A DNA stretch of 36,542 bases, taken from Bdellovibrio sp. Its GTDB lineage: Bacteria; Bdellovibrionota; Bdellovibrionia; Bdellovibrionales; Bdellovibrionaceae. Location: assembly GCA_025359945.1 (NCBI GenBank), contig JANYDD010000004.1, forward strand, positions 1 to 36,542, given 5' to 3'. The position numbers and the translations under genes were made by a program. Positions 9,608 to 17,545 of this stretch are shown here, piece after piece. Every line of letters starts with the position of its first letter. Within the stretch, counting starts at the first letter, position 1. The notes below the pieces were generated by a model. It did no database searches and was not told where the DNA came from. It saw only the letters and a list, made by a program, of their open reading frames with translations.

Positions 9608-11566
9608 ATGGCAACAATAGAAATCATACTTCCGGATCAATCGATCAAAAGTTTTGACCACGAACCCACGGCTTTGGAAGTGGCGCAATCGATTGGCTCC
9701 AGATTGGCGCAAGATACCCTGGGTGTGCGAATTAACGGCCAACCTGAAATTCAGGATTTGCGCCGGCCGTTGGCGCACAGAAGTAAGATCGAACTGATCA
9801 CCACAAAAAGTGCAGACGCCAACGAAGTGATCCGGCATTCGGCGGCGCATATTTTAGCTCAGGCGGTACAAGCTTTGTGGCCTGAAGTTAAAGTGACCAT
9901 CGGACCGGTGATTCAAGATGGATTTTTCTACGATTTTGATTCACCTAGAAATTTTTCTGAAGAAGACTTTGAAAAAATTGAAAAGAAAATGCGCGAAATT
10001 ATTCATGCCAATTACCCCTTGGTTAGGGAAGAATGGCCCAAAGAAAAAGCTATCGAAACATTCTCAAAATTAGGCGAGCGTTTTAAAGTTGAAATTATCC
10101 GCGACCTCAATGAACCCGTGGTCAGTATTTATCATCAAGGCCCTTGGTTTGATCTGTGTCGGGGCCCACACGTGCAATCGACCGGTCAAGTGAAAGCAGT
10201 CAAGGTTCTTTCGGTCGCCGGCGCTTATTGGCGCGGTAACGAAAAAAATCCCATGCTGCAGAGGATTTACGCCACCGCTTTTCGCGATCCCAAAGAACTT
10301 GAACTGCACCTGAAAAATCTTGAAGAGGCCAAAAAAAGAGACCACCGGAAATTGGGCAAAGAATTGGGCCTGTTTCATTTTCATGAACTGTCGCCTGGGT
10401 CGCCGTTTTTCACAGGCAAGGGCACGGTTATCTACAACGAACTGCAGTCGTTTTTGCGCGAGCTTTACCGAAAATTTAATTACCAAGAAGTGATCACTCC
10501 GCAAATTTTTGACACCCAGTTATTTCAAACCTCAGGTCATCTTGAGAACTATCGCGAAAATATGTACTTCACCAAAATCGACGAGCGAGATTTTTCTGTA
10601 AAGCCCATGAATTGCCCCGGCCATTGCGTTTTGTATTCTCAAGATTGGCATTCGTACCGTGATTTGCCTTTGCGGATGGCCGATTTTGGACGTTTGCATC
10701 GCTTTGAAAAAAGCGGGGCCATGCACGGGCTGACCCGTGTTCGCACTTTTTGCCAGGATGACGGACATATTTTTTGCACTCAAGATCAGGTCGAAGTGGA
10801 AATTTCAAATTTTTTAGAGTTGTTGCATTTGGTGTATAAAACTCTGGGAATGAACGAATATAAAGTCTTTTTATCGACCCGGCCTGAAAAGAGAATGGGT
10901 TCGGACAGCCTATGGGATCAGGCGGAATCAGCGCTTAAAAAGGCCTCGGAAAAAAACAATATTCCCGTACACCTGAACGAAGGGGATGGCGCTTTTTATG
11001 GACCCAAGCTGGACGTGATGTTTGTCGACGCGATTCGCAGGTCGTGGCAATTGGGGACCTTGCAACTGGATCTTAATTTGCCCGAGCGATTTAATTTAAA
11101 ATATGTCGGCGAAGATAATACGGAACATCGCCCGGTCATGCTTCATCGGGCGATTTTAGGAAGCTTAGAGCGTTTTATCGGGGTCTATTTAGAACATACG
11201 GGCGGGCATTTGCCCTTTTGGCTGCACCCGGTTCAAATTAAAATACTGATCGTCACCGATCGGGCCCTGGAAATGGGTCAGCGACTTCAAAGTCACTGGA
11301 AAGCTTTGGGATTTAGGGTGGAATTGGATCTTCGCAACGAGAAATTGAACTTTAAAATCCGCGAAGCTCAACTAGAAAAAATTCCTTATATGGTGATTTT
11401 AGGTGACAAGGAAGTCGAGCAAAAACAAATCTCTGTTCGGCACCGTAGTGGCCAGAATTTTAATTTTTTAAGTATAGAATCCGTGGTTCAGAAATGGACC
11501 CAAGAAAAAGAACATCGACTGCTAGAGTCTTTGTTTACTAACCCAAACCAGGAGGTTTCCCATTAA
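9608..11566 (+). CDS. thrS: Threonine-tRNA ligase
   Basis: Charges tRNA-Thr with threonine in the cytoplasm. The 652-residue product has the full domain set: TGS domain (about 1-62), editing domain with HSAAH (about 77-81) and the far HGPW-type region, class II catalytic core (about 245-535) with zinc ligands in MNCPGHC, in the DDGH segment and in MLHRAILGS, and a C-terminal anticodon-binding domain (about 540-640) ending in the GDKEVEQ region. No clear Shine-Dalgarno sequence precedes the ATG, which is odd for such a well-expressed gene and fits control through the structured leader. It starts the thrS-infC-rpmI-rplT group and overlaps infC. Confidence 0.97.
   Translation: MATIEIILPDQSIKSFDHEPTALEVAQSIGSRLAQDTLGVRINGQPEIQDLRRPLAHRSKIELITTKSADANEVIRHSAAHILAQAVQALWPEVKVTIGPVIQDGFFYDFDSPRNFSEEDFEKIEKKMREIIHANYPLVREEWPKEKAIETFSKLGERFKVEIIRDLNEPVVSIYHQGPWFDLCRGPHVQSTGQVKAVKVLSVAGAYWRGNEKNPMLQRIYATAFRDPKELELHLKNLEEAKKRDHRKLGKELGLFHFHELSPGSPFFTGKGTVIYNELQSFLRELYRKFNYQEVITPQIFDTQLFQTSGHLENYRENMYFTKIDERDFSVKPMNCPGHCVLYSQDWHSYRDLPLRMADFGRLHRFEKSGAMHGLTRVRTFCQDDGHIFCTQDQVEVEISNFLELLHLVYKTLGMNEYKVFLSTRPEKRMGSDSLWDQAESALKKASEKNNIPVHLNEGDGAFYGPKLDVMFVDAIRRSWQLGTLQLDLNLPERFNLKYVGEDNTEHRPVMLHRAILGSLERFIGVYLEHTGGHLPFWLHPVQIKILIVTDRALEMGQRLQSHWKALGFRVELDLRNEKLNFKIREAQLEKIPYMVILGDKEVEQKQISVRHRSGQNFNFLSIESVVQKWTQEKEHRLLESLFTNPNQEVSH
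11550..11556 (+). promoter_or_regulatory. Shine-Dalgarno sequence of infC
   Basis: AGGAGGT lies within the last codons of thrS, five bases before ATT at 11562. It is one of the strongest ribosome sites in the window and is what fixes the AUU start of infC. Confidence 0.8.
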
Positions 11567-12215
11567 CAACGGCCCTTTTCAGCCCAGGCCCAGCCGCTTT
11601 CCAGTTAAAGACTTTCGCAAAAAAGACAAAGATGGACTTCGAGTCAATCGCGAGATCCGTGCCCCACAAATTAGGGTGATCGACGATGCCGGAACGATGC
11701 TTGGCGTGATGACCGTCCCCGAGGGGCTAAAAATGGCTGAAGACCGTGGGTTAGATTTGTTGGAAATTGCTCCGACCGCGACCCCTCCCACCTGCCGAAT
11801 TATGGATTACGGCAAATGGAAGTATGAAAATAAAAAAAAGCAGGCCGTGGCCCGAAAAAAACAAGTGATCGTACAGGTCAAAGAAATCCAACTACGGCCG
11901 CGAACGGATTTGCACGACCTTGAAACCAAGATGAAACATTCGAAAAGATTCTTGTTGGACGGCGACAAAGTGAAGGTGAATGTGCGTTTTATGGGTCGCG
12001 AGATGGCCCATCAAGAACAAGGTTTTGCTTTGCTTAAAAAAGTGGTCGAGCTGTTGAAAGAAATTGGATCTCCAGAGGTCAACCCGAAGATGGAAGGTAA
12101 GCAGCTGTTCACAATCATTGCCCCCGATGCCATGAAGATTAAAGAGTACCTTAAGAAAAATCCTAAACCTGAGGGCTTAGAAGATCAGGCCGATGAAGAA
12201 TCAGGTGAAGATTAA
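11562..12215 (+). CDS. infC: Translation initiation factor IF-3, AUU start
   Basis: Binds the 30S subunit and checks start-codon/initiator tRNA pairing. The conserved N-domain text (VNREIRAPQIRVIDDAG, about residues 28-44) begins upstream of any in-frame ATG, GTG or TTG before 11676, so the gene must begin earlier. The frame stays open to ATT at 11562, five bases after a perfect AGGAGGT. An AUU start lets IF-3 repress its own synthesis, as established in E. coli. With this start the protein has 217 residues, with about 28 basic/Pro-rich residues before the usual N-terminus and an acidic C-terminal tail. C-domain text includes VRFMGREMAHQEQG. The first codon lies in the thrS stop region (five-base overlap). 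Confidence 0.93.
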   Translation: MNNGPFQPRPSRFPVKDFRKKDKDGLRVNREIRAPQIRVIDDAGTMLGVMTVPEGLKMAEDRGLDLLEIAPTATPPTCRIMDYGKWKYENKKKQAVARKKQVIVQVKEIQLRPRTDLHDLETKMKHSKRFLLDGDKVKVNVRFMGREMAHQEQGFALLKKVVELLKEIGSPEVNPKMEGKQLFTIIAPDAMKIKEYLKKNPKPEGLEDQADEESGED

Positions 12216-12394
12216 AAACACTTGCTCTTCAATTAGGTTAATCATACAAACAAATTTCGTAAAACAGTTCGAGCTCATGAAGTGATTGGTTTTGTGCCGA
12301 TCCGCCGCTGTTAAAAACCGATTGAAAAATCGGAAAAAAAATCTGATGTACGGGGTGAAACCTCGGTAATTCAGGCCAACAAACGAGGACGAAA
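12216..12394 (+). promoter_or_regulatory. Structured leader of rpmI-rplT, possible L20 control site
   Basis: A 179-base gap in an otherwise tight operon. It contains a stem-loop CCGAT/ATCGG (12318-12322 and 12329-12333) followed by an A-run, and a GC-rich imperfect hairpin around 12348-12367 (TACGGGG against CCTCGGTA). In E. coli and Bacillus, ribosomal protein L20 represses this operon by binding an mRNA structure in this position. I cannot show the L20-binding fold, so this is inferred from position and structure. Confidence 0.35.
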
Positions 12395-12589
12395 ATGTCT
12401 AAGATCAAAACCCATTCGGGTGCCAAGAAGCGCTTGACGCTCCTTAAAAGCGGAAAAGTAAAACGAAAACAAACACGCATGAGACATTTAAATTCTCATA
12501 TGAGTTCCAAAACCAAAAGACATCTTGGTGATGTTGTGTATGTAGATGATGCCAATTATCTACAGGTGCGACGTTGTTTGGTGTTTTAA
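12395..12589 (+). CDS. rpmI: 50S ribosomal protein L35
   Basis: Small basic protein of the large ribosomal subunit. The 64-residue length and the text KTHSGAKKRLTLLKSGKVKR near the N-terminus and RHLNSHMSSKTKRHL in the middle are typical of L35. A GAGGAC ribosome site lies about six bases before the ATG. It sits in the conserved infC-rpmI-rplT order, 51 bases before rplT. Confidence 0.97.
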   Translation: MSKIKTHSGAKKRLTLLKSGKVKRKQTRMRHLNSHMSSKTKRHLGDVVYVDDANYLQVRRCLVF

Positions 12590-12640
12590 CTAGGTCAAAA
12601 GAACTCATCAGAGAAAAAAGATTTTTTAAGGAGAATTTAA

Positions 12641-12991
12641 ATGAGAGTAAAAGGCGGATTTACAAATCGAAGACGACATAAAAAGGTCCTAAAACGCGCC
12701 AAGGGTTACTATGCAGCCAATGGTCGGGCCTATATTCACGCGGTTGAAAAGAACGATCGCGCGTTAGCTTATGCTTACAAACATCGAAAGATGAAGAAGC
12801 GAGATTTCCGAGCGCTTTGGAATCAGCGGATCAACGCGGCAGCTCGATTGAACGGCACAACTTATTCGCGTTTGATTGGTGGATTGATCAAAGCTGGAAT
12901 CGAAATCAATCGAAAGGTTTTGGCGGATCTAGCGTATTCAGATGCCAAGTCTTTCTCGGCACTTTGCCAGCACGCCATTCCTAAACCATAG
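12641..12991 (+). CDS. rplT: 50S ribosomal protein L20
   Basis: 23S rRNA-binding protein needed early in large-subunit assembly, and the usual autorepressor of this operon. The 116-residue product carries the family text RRHKKVLKRAKGYY (about 11-24), ALAYAYKHRKMKKRDFR and LWNQRINAAARLNGTTYS. An AAGGAG ribosome site lies eight bases upstream of the ATG. It is followed by only 16 bases before the IPP isomerase gene, with no terminator, so the mevalonate genes are probably read from the same transcript. Confidence 0.97.
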   Translation: MRVKGGFTNRRRHKKVLKRAKGYYAANGRAYIHAVEKNDRALAYAYKHRKMKKRDFRALWNQRINAAARLNGTTYSRLIGGLIKAGIEINRKVLADLAYSDAKSFSALCQHAIPKP

Positions 12992-13007
12992 AAACCCATA
13001 GAAATCG

Positions 13008-14051
13008 ATGGTCGAAACTCCAGAGCAATTTGAACGTCGCAAATTGGATCATATTCGAATTGCTTTGGAGGCCCATCAGCAAACCGCTTCACTGTCGGAT
13101 CTGGAAAGGCTTCATTTTCAGCACGAAGCTTTTCCGGAAATTAATTACTCGGGTGTTTCGATTCAATCTAGTTTTCTTAAACACAAAATAAAAACTCCGT
13201 TTTTAATAAGCTCAATGACCGCGGGTCATGCCAAATCTGAAAACCTTAACCTGAATTTGGCTAAAGCGGCTTCCCGCAGGGGTTGGATAATGGGTGTGGG
13301 ATCACAACGCCGCGAGATCAACGACGTTAAGGCAGGCAGCGAGTGGCAAAGAATTCGGGCGCAGGTGCCTGATTTAGTTTTGTTAGGGAACCTAGGGGCT
13401 TCGCAATTGTCTGAAATTTCTGTGGATAAAATCGTAGATATGGCCGAACGAATGCTGGCCAATGGATTTATTATTCACACAAACCCCTTGCAGGAAGTGC
13501 TGCAAAAAGAGGGCACCACCGAATTTTCGGGAGTCTTAAAAAAACTAGAGCAGTTGGTGAAGCGATTGAAAATTCCGGTGATTGTTAAAGAAGTCGGTTG
13601 CGGAATCAGTCTAAAGACTTTGAGCAAATTGGATTCCACAGGGGTTTTTGCCGTAGATTTGGCGGGTTTGGGCGGAACACATTGGGGTCGGGTCGAGGGT
13701 GCTCGTTGGCCAAATGACAGTCTACCAGCGAAGATCGCGAAAACGTTTGATAATTGGGGCCTATCCACGACTGGATGTTTATTGGCAGCCCGCGAACGGG
13801 TTTTTTCTTTTGAAGTTTGGGCTTCCGGTGGCGTTAGAAATGGATTGATTGCGGCCAAGTTTTTGGCTTTGGGAGCGCTACGAATTGGCGTGGCTCAGCC
13901 GCTAATGCAGGCGGTTATGGCCGGCCCTGATAGTTTGGATGAAGTCATGGAACAATTTGAAACGGAACTAAAGATTACCCTTTTCTGTACAGGCAGCAAA
14001 AATATAAAAGAGCTAAGCCACCCGGGTAAAATTAGCGTAGGATCTTTTTGA
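13008..14051 (+). CDS. fni: Type 2 isopentenyl-diphosphate delta-isomerase (FMN-dependent)
   Basis: Interconverts IPP and DMAPP, the last step of the mevalonate route, using reduced FMN. The 347-residue product is a TIM-barrel flavoprotein of the type 2 family: RRKLDHIRIAL near residues 10-20, ISSMTAGHA (about 67-75), GVGSQRREI (about 96-104), HTNPLQE (about 157-163) with the conserved Asn and Gln-Glu, KEVGCGIS (phosphate/flavin region) and a C-terminal GGVRNG-type phosphate-binding loop. The Nudix-type (type 1) enzyme is unrelated. The ATG at 13008 has only a weak ribosome site. It follows rplT by 16 bases and precedes HMG-CoA reductase by one base. Confidence 0.95.
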   Translation: MVETPEQFERRKLDHIRIALEAHQQTASLSDLERLHFQHEAFPEINYSGVSIQSSFLKHKIKTPFLISSMTAGHAKSENLNLNLAKAASRRGWIMGVGSQRREINDVKAGSEWQRIRAQVPDLVLLGNLGASQLSEISVDKIVDMAERMLANGFIIHTNPLQEVLQKEGTTEFSGVLKKLEQLVKRLKIPVIVKEVGCGISLKTLSKLDSTGVFAVDLAGLGGTHWGRVEGARWPNDSLPAKIAKTFDNWGLSTTGCLLAARERVFSFEVWASGGVRNGLIAAKFLALGALRIGVAQPLMQAVMAGPDSLDEVMEQFETELKITLFCTGSKNIKELSHPGKISVGSF

Positions 14052-14052
14052 A

Positions 14053-15351
14053 ATGGCATTGAAATCAAATTTTGAGCAAATACTTTCTGGATTTTCTAAA
14101 CTCTCGTACCTAGAGCGTCTGTCCAAGTTAGAAGAAGCCGGTTTTATCAGGCACGAAGATTCTCTTTTTTTAGCCGGGGGCGGGCTAAAAGATTTTCGGC
14201 TGGGCGAAAAATTTATCGAAAATGTGATCGGGTATTTTCAATTGCCCCTTGGGGTTGCGACTCAATTTCGAATTGATCAAAAAGATTTTGTAATCCCGAT
14301 GGCGGTGGAAGAAACCTCGATTGTGGCCGCGGCATGTAAAACAGCGAAATGGGTTCGCGAGTGTGGGCGAATCACAACGTCTGTTTCGGGCGCTCAAATT
14401 ATTGGTCAGATTCAATTGGCTAAAGTGGCCAATTTTGAAAAATTTAAAGCGCTTATTCTAGAAAAAAAATCAGAATTTATTTCGTTAGCAAATCGTGACG
14501 TGGCAGCAAGCATGGTCCGCCGAGGCGGTGGCGTTACCGATATTTTAGTCCGAGAGCTAATTCGCCCCGAGGGCGGTTGCATGGCTGTGATCCACGTTTT
14601 AATGGATCCCAAAGATGCGATGGGTGCCAACATTGTCAATCAAGTTTGCGAATACTTAAAATTTCCAATCGAACAAGCGACTCAAGAAAAAGTAACAATG
14701 TGTATACTTTCGAATTTGGTCGATACAAAAATTACCCATGCACAAATTGTTTTAGAAAAAATCGATCAGGATTTGGCTCATAAAATCGAAGAGGCCTCGC
14801 TGTTTTCTGAGCTTGATCCCTACCGTGCGGCGACAAACAATAAAGGTGTTATGAATGGCATTGATCCCATTTTGATCGCTACAGGAAATGACTGGCGCGC
14901 CGTCGAGGCCGGGGTTCATGCCTATGCCGCCCGGTCGGGCCAGTATAGATCGGTGACTCGATGGAAAAAAACGGGTCAAGGTTTAGTAGGAAGTTTTGAA
15001 GCTCCTATCGTCGTAGGGACCGTGGGTGGTGTCACTAATTTGCATCCCACTGCGCAGTTAGCTTTAAGGATTTTAGGAGTTTCAGGCGCCAATCATTTGT
15101 CACGTATTTGTGCGGCCGTTGGACTGGTGCAAAATTTAGGTGCTTTGAAAGCGCTGACAACGGTGGGAATAATTGAGGGTCATATGAAACTTCATATCAA
15201 AAATTTAACTTTGGGCGCCGGAGCTGAAGAACCCGAAATCCCTTACGTCGTCAAACGATTGGAAGAAATTTTGGGATTAAATAAGAGAATTTCAATGTCT
15301 CAAGCGGTTGAGGTTTTGCAAGAGCTTCGATCGCAGAACAGCCCTCCCTAA
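14053..15351 (+). CDS. mvaA: Hydroxymethylglutaryl-CoA reductase, class II
   Basis: Reduces HMG-CoA to mevalonate, the committed step of the mevalonate pathway. The 432-residue soluble protein lacks the N-terminal membrane part of eukaryotic class I enzymes and shows the class II pattern: substrate motif ENVIGYFQLPLG (about 56-67), catalytic Glu86 in EETS, Lys264 in NNKGVMNG, Asp280 in GND and His377 in EGHMKLH. The dinucleotide site lies around residues 140-215. Whether it uses NADH or NADPH cannot be told from the sequence alone. The start is one base after the fni stop and the end is five bases before the next kinase, so this is a tight operon. Confidence 0.96.
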   Translation: MALKSNFEQILSGFSKLSYLERLSKLEEAGFIRHEDSLFLAGGGLKDFRLGEKFIENVIGYFQLPLGVATQFRIDQKDFVIPMAVEETSIVAAACKTAKWVRECGRITTSVSGAQIIGQIQLAKVANFEKFKALILEKKSEFISLANRDVAASMVRRGGGVTDILVRELIRPEGGCMAVIHVLMDPKDAMGANIVNQVCEYLKFPIEQATQEKVTMCILSNLVDTKITHAQIVLEKIDQDLAHKIEEASLFSELDPYRAATNNKGVMNGIDPILIATGNDWRAVEAGVHAYAARSGQYRSVTRWKKTGQGLVGSFEAPIVVGTVGGVTNLHPTAQLALRILGVSGANHLSRICAAVGLVQNLGALKALTTVGIIEGHMKLHIKNLTLGAGAEEPEIPYVVKRLEEILGLNKRISMSQAVEVLQELRSQNSPP

Positions 15352-15356
15352 GTGAG

Positions 15357-16250
15357 ATGCCTTTGACGGTTTTTTCCTGCCCAAGCAAAGTGATTTTTTT
15401 TGGTGAGTACGCGATCCTGGAAGGCGCTGCAGGAGTGGTCATTGGCACCAAGCCCAACTTTGAACTTGAGGTTGCCGCCATCGGACCACAGAAATTCAAA
15501 TCTCCTTTTCACCCGGACAGCCCAGCGGGCCAGCTGATTTCAAAACACTTCAGTTCTTTGTCTGAAACCGAATGGACTTGGCGCGATCCTTTTTTGGGGG
15601 GCGGGGGCTTTGGCGGATCCACAGCAGAATATCTTCTTTGCTACCGAGCTTTGCAGCACTTGCAGTTGGAAAGCGCTTCAACAGACTTATGGGAATTGCG
15701 CGAAAGATTTTTGAGCCATTTTTCTGATGGCCGTCCTAGCGGTTATGATTTGTTGGCGCAGGCGTTCGGCGGGATTTGCTCTATCAATGCCGAAGAAAAA
15801 ATAATCAAAAATGTGGGTTGGCCGTTCGCCGATCATTGCCTTTGGATTGCAAAATCTAAGACAAAAATTAAAACCCACGAACATTTGGCGACTTTGGATC
15901 GAAAGAAATTAAAGCCAATGACCCAGCTGTCAGCGAAACTTTCTACTTATTTTCAAGGCGCGCGCAATGAACCCCAGCCCTTTTTAGAAGACCTAAAGCT
16001 TTGGCGGCAAGAGCTTCAGCGCCTAGATTTAATTCACCCGCAGACTTTGCTTTCCCAAAAAGTTTTTGCTTCAGAAAATTTATTTTTAAAAGGCTGCGGG
16101 GCTTTGGGTGCGGATGTTGTGGCTGTCTTCGCAGAAAGTGGTTGTGACCAGTTGGTCAAAGAACTGTTCTTCAAAAATAATTTACATTATGTAGCCACCG
16201 TAGGGCCAAGTGTTAGAAGGGATAAAAAGGATAAAAAGGATAAAAGGTAG
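15357..16250 (+). CDS. GHMP-family kinase, probable phosphomevalonate kinase
   Basis: Soluble 297-residue GHMP-superfamily protein. Visible parts are the N-terminal PSKVIFFGEYAILEG (about 9-23), which is the family's first motif, a strongly altered glycine loop GGGGFGGSTAEY (about 82-93) in place of the usual GLGSSAA, and RPSGYDLLAQAFGG (about 123-136), resembling the SGxD substrate-site motif. Mevalonate kinase and the decarboxylase are recognisable further down, so by exclusion this gene fits the missing phosphomevalonate kinase step. It could instead act on another small phosphorylated alcohol. The C-terminus ends in a DKKDKKDKR tail created by a 9-base repeat. The ATG at 15357 lies five bases after mvaA. 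Confidence 0.65.
   Translation: MPLTVFSCPSKVIFFGEYAILEGAAGVVIGTKPNFELEVAAIGPQKFKSPFHPDSPAGQLISKHFSSLSETEWTWRDPFLGGGGFGGSTAEYLLCYRALQHLQLESASTDLWELRERFLSHFSDGRPSGYDLLAQAFGGICSINAEEKIIKNVGWPFADHCLWIAKSKTKIKTHEHLATLDRKKLKPMTQLSAKLSTYFQGARNEPQPFLEDLKLWRQELQRLDLIHPQTLLSQKVFASENLFLKGCGALGADVVAVFAESGCDQLVKELFFKNNLHYVATVGPSVRRDKKDKKDKR
16221..16246 (+). repeat. 9-bp tandem repeat at the 3' end of the GHMP kinase gene
   Basis: GATAAAAAG occurs at 16221-16229 and 16230-16238, followed by a partial third copy (GATAAAAG, 16239-16246). The unit is three codons long (DKK), so changes in copy number would alter tail length without shifting frame. Confidence 0.75.
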
Positions 16251-16265
16251 GATTTATAAAATCCT
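16249..16265 (+). terminator. Weak stem-loop after the GHMP kinase gene
   Basis: Perfect 7-bp arms AGGATTT (16249-16255) and AAATCCT (16259-16265) with a 3-base loop, starting at the stop codon. It is AT-rich and followed by TTGG rather than a real U-tract, so termination would be partial at best. Confidence 0.35.
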
Positions 16266-16334
16266 TTGGTCAGCTGTAAACCAAGAAAGACATGAGTAAG
16301 ATTTAGCGATTTTGAATTACGAAATAATAGGAAT

Positions 16335-16476
16335 GGGATCACGCAAAACTCAGTGGGTGAGAAAACAGAACGTGATCACGCAAAGATCAATGTGTAAGTA
16401 ATAAGAACGGGATCACGGAAAAGTTTAAGGAAGGATTAATTGGACTAAAATCACAAAGATCAATAGGTCGAGCGAG
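16335..16476. repeat. 37-bp degenerate tandem repeat upstream of mvaD
   Basis: Units start at 16335, 16372 and 16409 (exact 37-base period), with a further diverged unit from about 16446, offset by one base. Each begins with a form of GGGATCACGC and the first two end in AGAAC. Units 1 and 2 match at about 28 of 37 positions by eye; units 2 and 4 share CAAAGATCAAT. A still weaker copy may precede (16298-16334). The array fills most of the 250-base gap before mvaD and could be a degenerate minisatellite or a set of phased protein-binding sites (GATCAC core). Confidence 0.65.
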
Positions 16477-16500
16477 TGATTGAGCCAAACGGAGCAAATG

Positions 16501-17469
16501 ATGAGCGAGTTATTTTTCGAAGACAGCGCCCCCGCCAATATTGCTTTAATCAAATACATGGGAAAAACCGATGCCAGCGGAAATGGACCGGCCAATTCTT
16601 CTTTTTCTTATGTGCTAGAGTCTTTAAGAACATTCGTGAGCTTGGAATTTAGGCCGGAGGCAAAAGAAGATTCGTGGTTGCCTTTGCAGCAGACCGAAAG
16701 TGGAATTTCTTTAATGCCGATTCAATTGTCTGAATCAGGGCAAGCGCGATTTTTAAAACATCTGCAGTTTTTAAAAGATCAATTTAAGTTTGCAGGATCT
16801 TTTTTGGTTCGATCTGGGAATTCTTTTCCATCGGATTGCGGATTGGCTTCATCGGCATCTAGCTTTGCGGCCTTAACTAAAACAGCTGTTCGGACATTCT
16901 CAGAAATGGGACTGCAAGCCAAGGTGGGGACTGCCCAGTTAGCGCGATTGTCTCAAGCTGGGTCGGGGTCATCGTGTCGATCGGTGACGGGGCCCTGGGT
17001 TTTATGGACCCGGGAAGGTATTCAAGCGGTTGAAACTCCCTATCCGAAACTTCACCATTTGGTTATTTTAGTCGAGAATAAAAAAAAGGAAGTTTCATCC
17101 AGCGAAGCCCATCGACGAGTTCCTACAAGCTTGCTTTTTCTTGGCCGCCCGGAAAGGGCCGAGGTAAGATTGCGGCAACTGCTAACGGCGTTGGATCAGC
17201 AAAATTGGCGAAATGCATTTGAGATTTGTTGGACCGAATTTTGGGATATGCATGGGCTGTTTGAAACCGCCAGTCCGCCTTTTCGATATTTAAGTTCTGG
17301 GTCACTTCAAGCCCTTGAAATTTTAACTGACAAATGGAAAGCGGACCAAGATGGCCCCTTGGTCACCATGGATGCTGGCGCGAATATCCATCTATTGTTT
17401 CGCCCTGATCAGGAACCACTTTTAACTGAGTACAAAAAGATTTTTGACGGCCAAGTGCTGGTCCCCTAG
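16501..17469 (+). CDS. mvaD: Diphosphomevalonate decarboxylase
   Basis: ATP-dependent decarboxylation of mevalonate diphosphate to IPP. The 322-residue GHMP-family product shows APANIALIKYMGK (about 8-20), the phosphate loop CGLASSASSFAAL (about 113-125), GSGSSCRSVTGPW (about 151-163) and the catalytic Asp in TMDAGANIH (about 287-295). The usual IKYWGK has Met for Trp, and MDAGPN reads MDAGAN; both are mild changes. GGAG at 16491-16494 points to the ATG at 16501 (or 16498); an in-frame TTG at 16480 is less likely. It is separated from the upstream kinase by the repeat array, so it may have its own promoter. Confidence 0.93.
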   Translation: MSELFFEDSAPANIALIKYMGKTDASGNGPANSSFSYVLESLRTFVSLEFRPEAKEDSWLPLQQTESGISLMPIQLSESGQARFLKHLQFLKDQFKFAGSFLVRSGNSFPSDCGLASSASSFAALTKTAVRTFSEMGLQAKVGTAQLARLSQAGSGSSCRSVTGPWVLWTREGIQAVETPYPKLHHLVILVENKKKEVSSSEAHRRVPTSLLFLGRPERAEVRLRQLLTALDQQNWRNAFEICWTEFWDMHGLFETASPPFRYLSSGSLQALEILTDKWKADQDGPLVTMDAGANIHLLFRPDQEPLLTEYKKIFDGQVLVP

Positions 17470-17545
17470 TGTTTTAGCGCGGGGACATCGCATAAAAGTC
17501 ATTTTATAACTTGTTGGAAAAGTTAATTTTTTGTTTATTGGTTTA

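Noticed and set aside
9360-9620. 86-codon plus-strand ORF before thrS
   Set aside because: No ribosome site, overlaps thrS out of frame and runs through two hairpins; composition is that of AT-rich leader DNA.
11676-11678. GTG as the start of infC
   Set aside because: It lies inside the conserved IF-3 N-domain (RVIDDAG) and would remove conserved residues; the AUU start with AGGAGGT explains the gene better.
12318-12341. Intrinsic terminator of infC
   Set aside because: The stem CCGAT/ATCGG is followed by A residues, so the U-tract would only exist on the minus strand, where no gene ends here.
16335-16476. Possible CRISPR array
   Set aside because: Units are contiguous and degenerate with no distinct repeat/spacer split, and no cas gene is near.
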